Shown here: piece by piece, positions 11,193 through 23,817 of the stretch | Position numbering within the stretch: position 1 is the stretch's first letter | How the letters are laid out: the number at the start of each line of letters is the position of its first letter | NCBI GenBank assembly: GCA_004794655.1 | Contig: SMMW01000534.1 | Coordinates: 3,839,001-3,903,000, forward strand | Direction of reading: 5' to 3' | Origin: Marisa cornuarietis | Lineage: Eukaryota > Mollusca > Gastropoda > Architaenioglossa > Ampullariidae | Length of the DNA: 64,000 nt | The notes under the pieces: model-generated | What the model was told of the DNA's origin: nothing | Databases searched by the model: none | Seen by the model: only the letters and a program-made list of their open reading frames with translations | Program-made: the position numbers and the translations under genes

Positions 11193-14100
11193 ACTCGTTA
11201 TTCACTGGAATGAGAACCTTGTTTGAACATCTTTTGCTGTTTCTTTTCAATATTACTGCCATAAATCCTTGCCGCGGGTGTGAACTCAGCGAGAGATGAA
11301 GAAGAAGAGATTGCCCTCACTCCGCCAGTTACTGCTTCAAGATGGCCACCAAGCCTCCACGTGACTCTCTCATCCATCACGTGGCGCGCTTGTTCCGGCG
11401 CAGTAATTGTCGTGCGCAGACCGGTGAAAGAGACAAGGACATGCGCGCAATTTTCAGCTCGATAAAAAGCCCAGTGCCTGCGGGGTCCCGCGAACAGAAA
11501 CTGATATTACCTCAGCCTCTTCTGCGATAAACCGATTAAGTCCAACCAAGGATTGCGTGGAAACTGCTTGAGGCACTTGAAGGGCACCTGTTGTACCTAC
11601 AAAACTCCGCGGTTTTTAAGGAGGCCAAGTTCCTCCGGTTGGCAGTTGCCGTGAAGTTTGCCCCCTTTTCGAGGGACAGTTCGGTTGACTTATTATTGAA
11701 CTTGAGGGTCTTCGGTTAATAGCTTTAAAAGAGGTCTTGGCAAGATACTCTCTTTACCTGCTTTTCAGTGAACTTTGTCTTCATTTAAAAGTTTCTGTGT
11801 CATCTTGCCGTCCCTTTCTCTTGTTGCTTTCCTATTGTTTCTACATCTGTGTGTATGTATGTGTGTGTCTTTCAATGAGAGACCAAAAATCTAATGCTTA
11901 CGTCGGTGTGTGTGTGTGTGTTTCTTTCAGTGAGAGAGATGAAGAAGCTAATTTTTTTAAGAGTTAACGCGAGAGAGAGCAGCTATACTCTTATGCGGGT
12001 CTTGCTTCTATCATCTCCACCATTACAGTCATTTCCACTGCGACACACAAAAGTACGCATGCTTCCCTCTTCTCATGAACTGTCTTGTCTCAGCATTTTT
12101 TTTAAATACCTCTTTTCTTCCGTCGTTCAACGTACCCAGGCCTATTTACTTGTTGCACCGTGTTCGCGCTTTCCTCACTCCGTTAATAGCAACTGCCCCC
12201 ACCCTGCCTGCCCTCTCTTAACCCCCGGCATGTGCATTGCCTCCACGCGGCTTGGTCGTAAAATTCGCCGTGTGATACAGTTTGCCACACCGGGGTTTGT
12301 AACTCCAAGTGACTGGTGACGCAGAATTCACTCTATTGACTTTTTCTGGCTTCACTAGAAACTGCAGGAGGGTCTGTTGACATGCATTACTTTCGTCGTA
12401 TTGTTCGAAGCACTCATTCATCACAATACAGCAACATTCTTTCTGCTTCCAAATGACAATATGGTGAGTAGTTTGGTGAATAAATCAATAACTGCTCAAT
12501 TTATCTCACGCACAGCTGTCTTCGAAGATGAAATTGTGCACTTCATACGGGTTACCTGTTTATGTCTGTATTTCATTATCCGTCTAATCTATCGTCAGAT
12601 TTTCATTCGTTTGGACTTTGCGTTTGGTCACCTCGTGCTAATGAAACAGAGGTCAGAAATAAATGGGCAGTGTGCAATGAGTTAAAATGTTAATTATCGC
12701 GGTATTCCTGTCAAGCACTAGTATCAGGCTGTAGAATTGATGCACCGCCCGACCCCTCCCCCACTACCACCACCGCAGCAGGGATCTGTTTGAAAGCTTT
12801 TCCCCCAGCCCTGTGCACACTAACATGACTGATGATGATGCTTAGTTACACGAAGCAGCTCTCACTAATTAAACCACCCGCTGGAAGCTGACGAGGCGAA
12901 CAGCGCCATCTTGCTCTTCAATCTGCAGTATGGCCTTGCGTCCCGTTACATCTCGACATGAAAGGGGAGTAAACAATAAATTTCCGCTGTTTTGACGTAA
13001 CGTTTATGTATAACAATACTAAACATCAAGACACATATGGATGTACTTAGAGCAAACGAAAGCATCAGCATTTCCATCGCAGTTTTTACGGAGAACGACA
13101 CTGCACCGTATTCTGTAGGCAGTTCGGAGATTAAAAATAGCAGGTAATGTGGCCCGTAACATAGTGGACTACCAAGTGGTTCACCATGTCAAGGACATAG
13201 CATTTGGAAAGCCAACCCTTTTCCTTTCGCCATCTTTACCTCCCTTGGTAAGTATAATACCATGAAGTGGGTGGACAGTGGGATCTGTTCAGTCGTGGGC
13301 CTAGACAAGCTCTGAACAAGCCTCGAATATTCTGTTATTGAATATTGAGTATTCCCTGCCCCAACCCCGTACCTCTCGGTTTGCCAATTCGTTGTCGTTG
13401 CTCAATTACCGCTGTCGACATCCGCTGTTTTTCACGTCATCGACCAAGAGTGGTAGTCATGTGGGCGTCACACCTGGCTGGGCTCCCACCTCAGCCAGTC
13501 AGCTGTGTCCTTGTTCAACTGGTTGTTGCAGCAGTTGGAGTACTAAGGGGAGAAATTTGTTATGAGAGAGTTAGTATTGTTATTGGTTATAATTAGAGTC
13601 GGAGGTTTAGTTGTTGGCGGTGCTCTTGTTCTTACCACCCACCCACCCACCGACATACACACACACACACACACACATTTTCACAATCATCTTCCACATT
13701 ATGCATACACCCACGAAATCATGCAGACATACCTACCCTTTTTCTTACTCCTCCCCCATCCATACCACCGCACCCACACATACACGCAGCATATACCCAT
13801 GGTTCTTCTACACTTTCCAGATATTTACTTCACCCTTTTCTGATCCAGCGAGTCGGCCCTTTCTGCACAAGTGTTTGCGTAAGCCATTACATCTTCCTCC
13901 CGCCTCCCCTCCTGTAGACGCCTCATCTTGTCGGCTCACCTGCTTTGATTCAGATCGGCTCTGTGCACACACAGCGGATCGGTTTCCATTACCTTACTAG
14001 AGCGCAGTCTAGCATTTCGTCATCGCCTCCACGAAAGACCCAGAGGTTTCATCACGCATTTCGTTTGTCTGTCGTTTCATGATCTCGTGAAGTCTCGCGA

Positions 14101-15011
14101 CCCCACCACCATAGCACCCCCACAACTTCAGCTCAGGTTTTGCCTATCACTTCATCTCATTTTTTACAATATGGTCCGTAGGTCAAAATCTTTCATATCC
14201 CTCTCTCTTACTTGTCATATCATCTTTCGTCTTTTCTCAGACAACCCATCATCCCTCGTCAGAACTTGAATATCATATGCAGTGGAAGAGTGAATTACAG
14301 CTATAAAAGAAAATCCAACGATACTTGAAATCACTCGTCTGCGACCAGATTGGATCCGTCTAGCCCGAGTGGGCGATGCAGAGATGGAGGAATAGGAGGT
14401 CCTGTCTGAACAGGTTTGCATGCTTCAGCTTGGACATTTGCAAGCAAAGTTGTGCCATGTGAGAATGGTGGGGACCTTGGCTGCATCGTAGCCGACGGGT
14501 ATTATCGGAAGTGTAAACGTTACCTTGTGTGATGACGAGCTGCGCTGTTCGTCATGAAAATATACTGTTCAAAAATACATCTTACGCCGTCCCAGAGAGC
14601 AGTGGAGGAGGCCGCCGCTGCTGAGGCTTTTCTCAAACATTTTGACATTTCGCGTACACTTCCTTACTCCTCCCTCAGACGTGTTTTGGTTAACTGTTCC
14701 CTCGCAAGTTGCCTATGAGACGGGGGGAAGAAAGAGAGAGAGGAGGTAATTAGCGTTGCTTGCAGCTGTTAACTACTTCGACATCAGCCACCCGGCTTCT
14801 ACAGACGAGACGATGGAGGTTGTGCTGCCTTTGATGGAGATGTTATTTCCTCTGTGCATTTCAGGCAGACTTATCACGCAGACTAACGAAGCGTTTCATC
14901 GAGGTGTTATATTTCTCTGTGTGTGTGTGTGTGTGTGTGCGCGCGCGAGCGTTTATTTACTAATGTCATTCTGTGTTTGCTGGCATTGTCCCCTTTGCGG
15001 TTATGGTTTCC

Positions 15012-15067
<56 letters not shown>

Positions 15068-15231
15068 CCATCGATGGTTGAGTGTGACCGTGGGTTTTTT
15101 TGTGTTTTCTTGTCAGAGTTAGCATCCACTTTATGTGTCTTCATGTGAAGTTCTTTCTGTTTCTCTTTCTCTCTTGTCTCTTTTTCTCTCTCTCTCGTGA
15201 AGTTTGTGATTTGATCCAACAGTAATGGTGG
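11193..15231. other. Gene-poor intergenic stretch
   Basis: No gene is supported. There are TG runs near 11,834-11,852 and 11,904-11,921, a CA run at about 13,657-13,677, a TG/CG run near 14,918-14,947 and a TTGA array. Several open frames reach 100-140 codons but are made of Cys/Val, His/Thr or Leu/Ser runs read from simple repeats. Confidence 0.5.
15012..15066. repeat. (TTGA)n tetranucleotide microsatellite
   Basis: About 13.5 perfect TTGA units. It lies just downstream of the end of the coding-like segment at 15,232-15,845 on that segment's strand. Confidence 0.97.
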
Positions 15232-15845
15232 TCATGAAATTTCTTTAGAATGCATCTTCTGAATCAGCCTTGCGATATCATTTGCACTCTGATAAGGCCC
15301 GCCATGTGCTGTCTGTTTCCTTCTTGTATCAGCACACCTGGGAACAAGTCCTGCCTTCTTCAACTGTTTGCACTGGTTTTCCAGCAGCTTCTCTCTCATC
15401 TCCATCTACGTGTTTCTTCTGTTCCTTTACTAGCGTGACTATTTCTTAACTTTCTTGACATGATGTGACCTTTGCTACTAACGAGGTATTCAGCAACAAC
15501 ATAGTACCTCTCGTGTTGTCCGTGGAAACCGTGCAGTGCCACGCTTTTCCTTCTTTCTGTATTCATGAGCTCTGGCTGTTCACAGCTTTTCTCAGCAAGC
15601 CATTCCGCAGTTTTGTAGTTGTGCCACAGCAGGGAAGACTGGTTATAAAAAGAAACGTGCCTCGACTTGCTCACATTGAAGTACATCTTCCCAAAGATCC
15701 TTTCTTGTTGATGAGAGAGCAGTGCTTTAGCATGCTGTTGATCTCTTCTGTCTGTTGCTGTCCTGTCCATACTTTCTATCCTGCAAGAAATCAAACAGCT
15801 GGTTGTCAACAGCAACAAACAAGATACCCAGCATGAACACTTCAA
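15232..15845 (-). pseudogene. Unrecognised coding-like segment with a frameshift
   Basis: Two minus-strand frames abut. The first runs from a stop just above 15,845 to a TGA at 15,396-15,398. It contains non-repetitive, protein-like sequence such as RIFGKMYFNVSKSRH and LLWHNYKTAEWLAEKSC. The second opens at an ATG at 15,405 and runs 57 codons to a TGA at 15,232, with text such as MREKLLENQCKQLKKAGL. They overlap by ten bases and are one frame apart, which is what a single small indel in one coding sequence would produce. A good acceptor (TTGATTTCTTGCAG) precedes GATAGAAAG inside the first frame, so the real exon may start there. I do not recognise the family. It may be a pseudogene, a retrocopy, an exon with a sequencing error, or a chance pair of open frames. 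Confidence 0.3.
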
Positions 15846-17750
15846 CTGCTCCGCAGCTTAAAAACAATTAAGGAAGCAAGCAAGTTCAGGTTAAAAAAGC
15901 TGTACATCTATGGTCATTGAAAGAAGAGAATATAACCTAATTTCTCTTATTTTACAAGTCATTCCCATACACCAGCTGCTCTTGTTTTCCAAGCCAATGC
16001 AAAGGTATAAGTCACGTGACCACACAAACTGCACATTTTCTCGTCGTAATCGGCGTGACATCAACTCAATTTGAACTTGTGGTCATGTCGTGCAATCTTT
16101 TTAAATCAAAACTTTTCAAGTAAACCATGAAAATATGACTAAAAATTCAGAAAATAATGCGCATTTCATCCCTCTGTTCGCTATTGCGGCACTACAATAA
16201 CGATCAGCTGCGTGTAGTCAGTGTAATTTTCTATCCATCTAACATCTCTTACTAAATGACCTACAAAACATGAAATAAATACTTGAACTTACCAGCAATC
16301 GTCCTCAAACAGAACGGCATAAGTCGTGGAGGGAGAAGCTTCCTGCCAAAACCTCTGCATTGATCCATTCAGTCACATTGTCAGCTGTGGCGGCGACTGG
16401 CAGTGAGACGCAGTTCGGTCTTACCACATCTCTTTTTACATCAAATTTTAAAACTTGAGAGCTATTTTCTGAACAACAAACCTTATAGTTTTGTAGTTCA
16501 AAGAATTCTACGTTTTTTTATACCAATATTAATCCAGCAAGTACTTCATGTCCATAATAAATCGCTATCCAAGCTTTACACATTCCATTTTAGCTTACTT
16601 TTAGCTTGAATCAGAGGTCTCCGGGTTTCTTTTTGGTATGAAAGCCGATTCTCTCCCGAAACCACCTAGTTTTAGATCATTTACTCTCACACGCGGGATT
16701 TAAACGCGAAAGTGGAGTTGTGTCTAAGTCCATGACCAATTTGTGACTCCGCGGGCCGAAACGCGCTTGGGTAGTGTTGTTCCATAAATTTTATTTTGCA
16801 TGCAGTAATAAAACAACCCATACCGTTTGATAAATAAAGCCAAGCAGGGGATGAATAAAAAAAGTACGGTCAGCTTGTTGAATTAGCACTGCTAAAAAGG
16901 GACATATAGCCTGAACTCTTTGCACTCCGCCTATTCAACCACCCCTCCCCAGGTTCTTTTTTCATTTTACTTCTTTTGCTGTTTTATTTTGCTTGATCAT
17001 TCTTGTTTTGGGTTTATTGGAAGGTACTAATCATTTTAGTTGATTGATGATACTCATATGAACATTTCTCGCTGCGATGTAGCCTCCGATACTGAAACAG
17101 TACCAACTGCTAGTCATCTCTCCCCCCCTCACCTCCTTTAGGGTTCTCGGGGAGGCAATGGTAAAGAGGTTAAAGCAGATTAATGTTTGCTTTCTTCTTT
17201 ATTTCTAACTGTTGATAGAATACAGCTGATGACATGTTGGTTCAAACACAAAACAACTGGTCAGACGACGTAAACAAGAGGAAATGGAAATGGAAAATAA
17301 AGAAGCAAAGAGTGTGATCTTTTAGGGCGCCTGTAAAACACACACACACACACACACTTGTAAAAAAAAATAGCAGATAAGCAGATTGAAGCTTCGGGCA
17401 ATGCTAGACAGTTCTGGGATTCCAACATAGCTTATGCATTTGACTGATGGACAGGTGGAATGGTACCGACCTTGACTTATTTTCTGTATCATTACAACAG
17501 CAAAAGAAGTAAAATGAAAAAAAGAACCTTCTCTTTTCTCCCTCCCTTTCTGGGCACATCTGTCCGGCTAAGTGTTTGGCTATTTGGCTGTCCCTCTCCT
17601 ACCTACATTTGTTCTTTCTTTTCTGCTCTCTCTCTCCACACTATCCACAGTACAGCCTTTTACAAACAACCAGCAAAGACTAATTTGTTTTGTTTCAGTC
17701 TCACATAGGTTAATGATAAAGGTAATGGTCATGGGAGTGAGGTGTTAGAA
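15846..17750. other. Intergenic stretch, nothing recognised
   Basis: AT-rich sequence with a short CA run near 17,338-17,357. I see no coding, RNA or transposon signature. Confidence 0.5.
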
Positions 17751-17754
17751 ACTA

Positions 17755-17935
17755 CCCATCTCTCGGGACCAGGCTTTGAGATCCATCTCCTCTACCCCAC
17801 TGACCTTCTTAACCCTCTCCGGAGTCAGGTACCCACTCTAAAGCTGGGCCAGCTGTGGGAAGTACGCTTGACCTCACGGGTATCGAACCGGCTAGTCTTC
17901 GTGTCAGCTGGATCTCTTATTATACAATGCAGAGA
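17755..17935 (-). mobile_element. tRNA-derived SINE-like repeat (putative)
   Basis: The minus strand carries a perfect B-box-type GGTTCGATACC at about 17,881-17,891, inside CTAGCCGGTTCGATACCCG. A body downstream on that strand reads GGGTACCTGACTCCGG and onwards. No clear A box was found, so this may be a SINE with a decayed head. Boundaries are approximate. Confidence 0.35.
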
Positions 17936-17939
17936 CATT

Positions 17940-19805
17940 TTCATTTGATTTCCTCAATCTTGCCTATGAGATATCGCTTCGAAAACCACGACGTGACATT
18001 TTTTTATTTAAAATATGCAATTTGTTCCAGCCTTATGGCGAAAAATCCTGAAGCGAAAAGAAAAGGTCGCATCTGTTTCCAGGTATGGCAAGTTTGCACC
18101 TGGCGTTTTCTGTAAAAGCCAGGCGCTAAGGAATGCCCGGAATGCCTCTTGCAGAAGCACGAGAGGCAGCTGTGAGGTGGCTGTAGCCGTTTGACTTAAC
18201 CGTCGATGCCAGTCATTCAGACTGTAGCACACATTCGTGCGGTCTTCTCACTTACTTGGTCTGTCTGTTTGTCCCTTAGTCGCTCTTTCTCATTTATTCG
18301 TTATTTTCTATCTTCCTTTCTTCTTGCTCCCCTCCCCTAATTTAAAGCCAGTCAACCAATCAACCATTATTGTGTGTTTTTTTCTCTCTCTCTTTCTTGC
18401 CAGTGCTAGGACTGTTTTAAATGACCACCCCGCCATACACACATACACCAAACCAGCTGCATCATTTGGACATGTATGATAATTGTTAAAAACATGCTGT
18501 CACCCAAATTTGACAAGCTTGACACTTTTTGTGTGTGTGCACAGCAGAGAGAGAGGGATGGAGAGGAGTAGAGAGAGAACGAGGCGTGTGTCCACAGGAC
18601 TGAGTAAGCAGAGGTTAAGTTTATACCCAGCGCTGAAACATTATATTCTGTTTAAAGAGCTCTTCCTAGAATCCGTATGTTTTTATATTACAAGAAAAGC
18701 TAAAATTTACATTCAAGAACAAAAAGTAGCACTGACTGGAGCTGTCGGCGTTTATGCGCACGCCTTTGTCAGCAACTAAATTATCACACTGGCTTGTTCT
18801 ATACATTAATGCTCTATCAGAGCAATGTATGTGCACTCGTCGTGTAAACTGTTTAGGTCTTTGCCTTAGGGTTGTGATATGTGACTACTTTGAAAATAGG
18901 AAACAAACAGGAAAGACTTAAAGGTTGTAACTTACAGACAGAAAGAAAAGAGCGATAGTCTGACATTTATTCTAAAAAGTCTGCGGCCTTTTCTATTGTA
19001 CATGCTATGACATTTCACGCGAAGTAAATCCAGGCGGAAGTGAAGACGAACACCGGTTTGGTACCTGGCCAGGTAACAGCAGAACTGCAGGTAGGCGTGA
19101 AAACCTTTTCGTGTTGTCAGGGCACAAGGTAAAGGACGAATTTTCCTATGAGCCAGTGGTGCGAGGTGAAAGGTATGATATTTACCGTCTTTGTTATTGC
19201 AGAAAACTTACCTATTTTTTGAGGTGGACCCGAACTAGTGCCATCAGGTAAAAGGTCACTGTAGTTGCCAACGTAACGACCGGGGGATTTAGCAAATTAT
19301 ATGCACTGCAGACACGAAGCACCTTTCTATGTTAAAAAAACAACTCAAGGCATGGGCAGGGATATACATGAGTGTGTTTTACTTTATATAACAAGGTGGC
19401 CGTGGAGCAAAAGTTCTCTTCATTATCCCGCTGTGAAAGGGGTCTGTATGCATTACACTGTAATATGGCATGGGGAGTTTTCCTCTTTCCGGCGAGGTGA
19501 GCAAGTACCCAGGGGGAAAATGCACCACAGTGAGTACACATCAGCCACATACCCCTTCTACCCAGTACCCTGAGCTGTTTACGTCAGTTATCCCAAAGCC
19601 CAGGCAGGGGGCAAGCTGCAGAGAGCAGGTCACTCAGTCCCTGATGACGCCCTTCTTACCTCATTCATCCGCTCAGCTATCTGTTTACACACCCTACATC
19701 AAAACCATCCATCGGTCACTTTTTAAGTATTTTTTTCTTAGCACATTCGATCGTTTTTCGATTGTGAAAACGACATCATCTTCAGTTTTTATTTTCAGTT
19801 GTAGC

Positions 19806-19806
<1 letters not shown>
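17940..19806. other. Intergenic stretch, nothing recognised
   Basis: No supportable gene. It ends in a long CA array, listed separately. Confidence 0.5.

Positions 19807-19859
<53 letters not shown>
19807..19859. repeat. (AC)n microsatellite
   Basis: About 26 perfect AC units, roughly 60 bases upstream of the LINE insertion at 19,923. Confidence 0.97.
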
Positions 19860-19861
<2 letters not shown>

Positions 19862-19913
19862 TGAATTCTAAATTTGCCTGATAATTTTTTTTAATTTGGA
19901 GCCAAGTTAACAT

Positions 19914-19922
19914 CTTATGACG
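19914..19922. repeat. Left target-site duplication of LINE copy 2
   Basis: CTTATGACG, identical to 20,583-20,591 immediately after the tetranucleotide tail. Confidence 0.8.
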
Positions 19923-20582
19923 CAGAGATTTGCAGAGATCTATATGAACGGGTTACGAGGTAAGTAGCTTCAAGTACTTGGGAGCCACTCTCTCCAAGGA
20001 CGGCAGCTCCACGCTAGATGTCCGCATCAGGATCGCAACAGCAACAACAATGGCTAGGCTAGATAGGATCTGGCATAGCCACAAGATAAGTTTCACTACC
20101 AAGTGCAGGCTGTACAAATCCCTGGTAATGCCGATCCTGCTCTACGGATGTGACACGTGGACTCTGCTCGCCGAAACGTAAAGGAGAATCCAGGCATTCG
20201 AGAACAAGTGCCTGAGGAGGCTGCTCCGGGTCTCATACAAAGAACATAAAATCAACGACTTTGTGGGAAACAAGATTGCCACACTCGTAGGACACCAGGA
20301 ATCTCTACTACCAACAGTCGAGCGATGTAAGCTGGTCTTCTTTGGCCATGTGACCCGGCACGACACCTTGTCGAAGACTATCCTTCAAGGCATCTTGGAG
20401 GGTGGCCGACCCCACGGTGTTCAGAGAAAGAACTGACTTACGAACATCAAAGACTGGACTGATCGTCCTGTGTAGGACCTGCTATCTCCCACAATAGGCA
20501 AGAGTGGCGGGCCCTGTCAGCCGCCGCGTCTATCCATGTGCTCCCCCCAATGCCAGGTGCCAGGCAAGGGACGACCGACCGA
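19923..20582 (+). mobile_element. 5'-truncated non-LTR retrotransposon (LINE), 3' end, copy 2
   Basis: Encodes the C-terminal part of a LINE polymerase, after the catalytic core. Readable blocks in order are FKYLGATLSKDGSSTLDV, MARLDRIWHSHKISFTTK, LLYGCDTWTLLAET, then after an in-frame stop RRIQAFENKCLRRLLRV, NKIATLVGHQESLLPTV and VFFGHVTRHDTLSKTI. Stops interrupt the frame. The 3' end is GGGACGACCGACCGAC, a short tetranucleotide tail with no poly-A. The element is flanked by a 9-bp direct repeat CTTATGACG (19,914-19,922 and 20,583-20,591), interpreted as the target-site duplication. The exact clade, for example RTE-like, cannot be fixed from this fragment. Confidence 0.92.
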
Positions 20583-20591
20583 CTTATGACG
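20583..20591. repeat. Right target-site duplication of LINE copy 2
   Basis: CTTATGACG, identical to 19,914-19,922. Confidence 0.8.
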
Positions 20592-21500
20592 AGTGAACTA
20601 AACGTTAAAATTACTGTGCTCCGAATACTTCATAGCGAAATGCATAACCAAACAGTTCACAGCCCTCCTTTAGCCAAAAGGAGTATTCCTGGATAATTTG
20701 ATCTGAATCGGACAGTCATCGAACAGTCGGTGATGATTTACATAGAGCTCGAGCAGAACCAAACATATCGCCACACTCTACTTGATTTATAAAATTCTCT
20801 AACTAATTTACCTCATAAAGTCGACAACATTATTAAAATATCAACAAGTTTATCATTTGTATTGCTGCGTCTTTTCTTGTTTGGTTGACGTTTGACGATA
20901 TTAACACCGCCTGAGCACGGAACCCAGGAGCCAAAGATTTACGGACGTAGCATCAAAATGTCTATGGCAGCCTAAAATAGCCTCGTGCTGATGCTATTTT
21001 AGAAAGGGGCGGAAACGAGGTTTACTTCAACGACCTAAAAAAATGATAAAAACTTCCTATGCCGATACCCTGTGTTTTTGTGTAAACGCCTGGTGCTATA
21101 GCAGTGGCCTTGTCTTCAGGGGCGCTCGTTCTCGTTGCTAAGCTACCGGGTTGTGACCTTCACTGTCTTGCTTTACGCAGCCGTATGCAACACTCGTACT
21201 TAAAAAAAAAAAACAACCAACAAATCCTCACCTGGTGCACCTAGCTTTCCTGGCTACGCAGGGATGGAGCTTCCGCGTCTGCAGAACTTGGTGCCTAGTA
21301 TCTCGTGGTTTGTTATTTGTGACAGGTAAGGCTCACGTAAGGCTCACCTCGCACAAGACGTTCACCCGAGAGGGAAGCCACCTGATGGTGATTTCGTCCG
21401 CGTGGCGACTATATTTTTTTAACGACGTTTTAGCATGCATGCGCAGATGATCTTTTAGTTTGTCTTTTTACGAAAATGTAGTACTTCAAAAGATTAACTG
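20592..21500. other. Intergenic stretch, nothing recognised
   Basis: No coding or repeat structure beyond short homopolymers. Confidence 0.5.
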
Positions 21501-21504
21501 GTGA

Positions 21505-21600
21505 CCATTTTGACTAAAGCTGATGTAGCGTAGTGGGTGACGCTACGGTTTGAAATATGAAGGTTGTAGGTTCAAATTATGTTTTGGATGCTTTTTTTAT
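21505..21600 (+). mobile_element. tRNA-like RNA polymerase III element (SINE head, putative)
   Basis: An A-box-like TAGCGTAGTGG near 21,526 is followed about 45 bases later by a B-box-like GGTTCAAATTA near 21,569, then a T-run near 21,591-21,597 that could act as a pol III terminator. The stems do not pair well enough to call a functional tRNA. It is probably the head of a SINE or a tRNA pseudogene. Confidence 0.35.
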
Positions 21601-22203
21601 CTTTGTTCCTTACGTTTTTATTTTTCCTTTTTTTGTTGTTATGGATAGCTTGCGTGTGTTTGTGTGACTCCAGATCCGATTCCTTGATGTCCATTCGGAC
21701 TGAAATCGATGCTGGTTCCATGATGGCGCGCCACCTGGCGTATTCATGACGTCAGAAACGCCACCTGCGGGCGCCTTTAGCCCCATTACCGCACTTCTTG
21801 AGTTTCATCTTGCAGCCCTACTTGCTGCACCGACACAGCAAACTTAGCAGCTTCGTGACATGTCGTGAGGTACCGTGATGTGCTGGGTGGAATCCAGCGC
21901 CATTGTCTGCGAGATTCGTTTTCCCCATACCCCTCATCGCTCTCCTGTCTCTGACCTCTATATATTTTATTTATCACCTTATCTACCCTCCACCATCCCT
22001 ACCTTTCCGCCATCAGCGATCCTCAACTGGCTCTTTGGGGCATTGAAGGTTTTATTTTTCTTCACTACTTTTGACTTTGGCATGCAAGTAGTAAACTCGT
22101 GCTGTAACTTTTACATATATAAAGAAGAAGAATCAGAGACACTTTATACAGAATGCGTTTTCCTTGGAGCTGATCTTGTCAAATCGTTCTCTTACCAATT
22201 GAG

Positions 22204-22375
22204 GGCGGCCCCGTTGGCGCAACGGTTAGCGCCTGTCACCAATACAGTGAGGTCTAGTTGTCCTGGGTTCACATCTCGTCTTGGGCATGCAGTTCTTTCT
22301 CTGTACGTGGGCACCTCTTTACAGGGCTGGCTGGTTTGCCGTGGTATAGCCTTAGCTGCTGGCTCGTCAAAAGAC
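22204..22375 (+). mobile_element. tRNA-derived SINE, family A, copy 1
   Basis: About 172 bp. The tRNA-like head has an A box TGGCGCAACGG near 22,215 and a B box GGGTTCACATCTCG near 22,265. The tRNA-unrelated body includes GTTCTTTCTCTGTACGTGG, TTTACAGGGCTGGCTG and TAGCCTTAGCTGCTGGCTCG. The same order of blocks occurs at 60,817-60,986 (minus strand), 44,183-44,352 and, more diverged, 23,311-23,452. This shows a dispersed family rather than a single tRNA gene. Confidence 0.85.
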
Positions 22376-22948
22376 ACTCTCCCTTTTCTGGACATTTTAA
22401 AACGTCTTATTTTTATTTTTACAGCCCCTCCACAGTCTGCCTGATGATCCTATGCTGCCAGATTTAGAGATATGAAGATAAAAATAATTGCAACTTATTT
22501 GTCATGCTCATAGACAAGGAAATAAGATGGAAATGTGCTCCTATGGATAGCTACATTTGAAATACTTGCGTTTTTCAGTGTGAGTGTGCGCAGCAGAAAC
22601 AATTCCTACCTCAGGTGAAGCATTTGCATCAACTATCAACTAGATCATATAGTTGATCTACTTCCACTCTACAATATAGACATTTTATTTTAGGGCTTTA
22701 AATGAAATTGTTCTTCAAAATAATAGTGTCGACATACTGTACTGTTCACCAACTGAAGTCAGCCCAGCGTGACTGGAATGCCGTTCTTGAAAGCTGGCCC
22801 CATCCTTTGCCGGAAGACGGCACGTCAAAAGACATTACAGTTGATCCACTACTCTAGAACGGTTACCTACCCAGATACCGTGCAAACCTGGGGCTGAATG
22901 TCTGTAACGAAGCCAGCTTCTTATGCTAGTAGATTGTGTGTATTTTGT

Positions 22949-22976
22949 TGTGTGTGTGTGTGTGTGTGTGTGTGTG
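22949..22976. repeat. (TG)n microsatellite
   Basis: About 14 TG units, followed by a purine-rich GA/GGGG segment to about 23,030. Confidence 0.95.
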
Positions 22977-23310
22977 AACGAAAGAGAGAGAGAGGGGGAG
23001 GCGATTAGAGAGAAAGGGGGGAGAATTCCAGGAGGGTAACTGATTCAGAAATCAACAAACACGAGCGCACGCATGTCTTGTAGTCGTCAGGACGAAAGAC
23101 AAAACGTTCCGGAAATCCTGACAAATTGTCCTTGTCTCCAGTTTTTAGAGCTCAGTGGGCGCCTGATAGGACGACTTTTAGTGTTCAGAGCAAGGCATTG
23201 TCTTGATCGCCATGGCAACTCTGATGATTTATTTCCGTGGGAAAAAAACTGTAAATGTTCAGGCAGCAGGGCACAGAAAGGCGTATAAAAACCAGAGAAG
23301 AGATGGACAA

Positions 23311-23452
23311 ACGTTTCTGGTAACGCAGTAGTTAAAGACAGTGACCTGTCACCAATACACGAGGATTGTCACGTCCTCGGTTCGCATCTTCTTTCGGGAC
23401 ACACGCTTCTTTCTCTCTAGCCACGACACCTGTTTACATGGCTGGCCGTCGG
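23311..23452 (+). mobile_element. tRNA-derived SINE, family A, diverged copy
   Basis: Shares CCTGTCACCAATACA and a B-box-like CGGTTCGCATC near 23,378 with the copy at 22,204. The body blocks TTCTTTCTCT and CTGTTTACATGGCTGGC follow in the same order. The A box is degenerate (TGGTAACGCAG). It ends in a T-run. Confidence 0.65.
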
Positions 23453-23817
23453 TTTTTTTTTAAATGCTCCGTGTTCCCGTCTGTGCAATATCCCCTGTAG
23501 GCACAAGCACTTCCTACCAATTAAACCAGCCAGACATATGGAAGAAATTTCCGTTTGAGAGAAAAGAAAGAGAGAGGGGGGACGCGAAGCGACCGAGAAA
23601 AAGCAGTTTGTTAACTAACAACAGTTTTATTAAGAGTTGGGGCCAGTTGCACAACACGTTTCTAAACCTTAAAACTGTTCTAAAGAGGCAAAATCTCTTC
23701 TAAGCCATTTTCAGGTGGTAAGCCACAGTAGAAGGTACACAGTCTTACATGTAACACGTGTAACATGTAATACACAAAAACGAGCTAGCAGTGGGTAAGT
23801 TGCACGCGCCTGCGCTG

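Noticed and set aside
15012..15066. TTGA and TCAC (34,598-34,649) arrays as leftover LINE tails
   Set aside because: The tetranucleotides differ from the GACT/CGAC tails and no LINE sequence precedes them. They are simply microsatellites.
21875..22444. 189-codon plus-strand open frame
   Set aside because: The 3' half is the translation of the tRNA-derived SINE at 22,204, and the 5' half is hydrophobic AT-rich sequence without homology.
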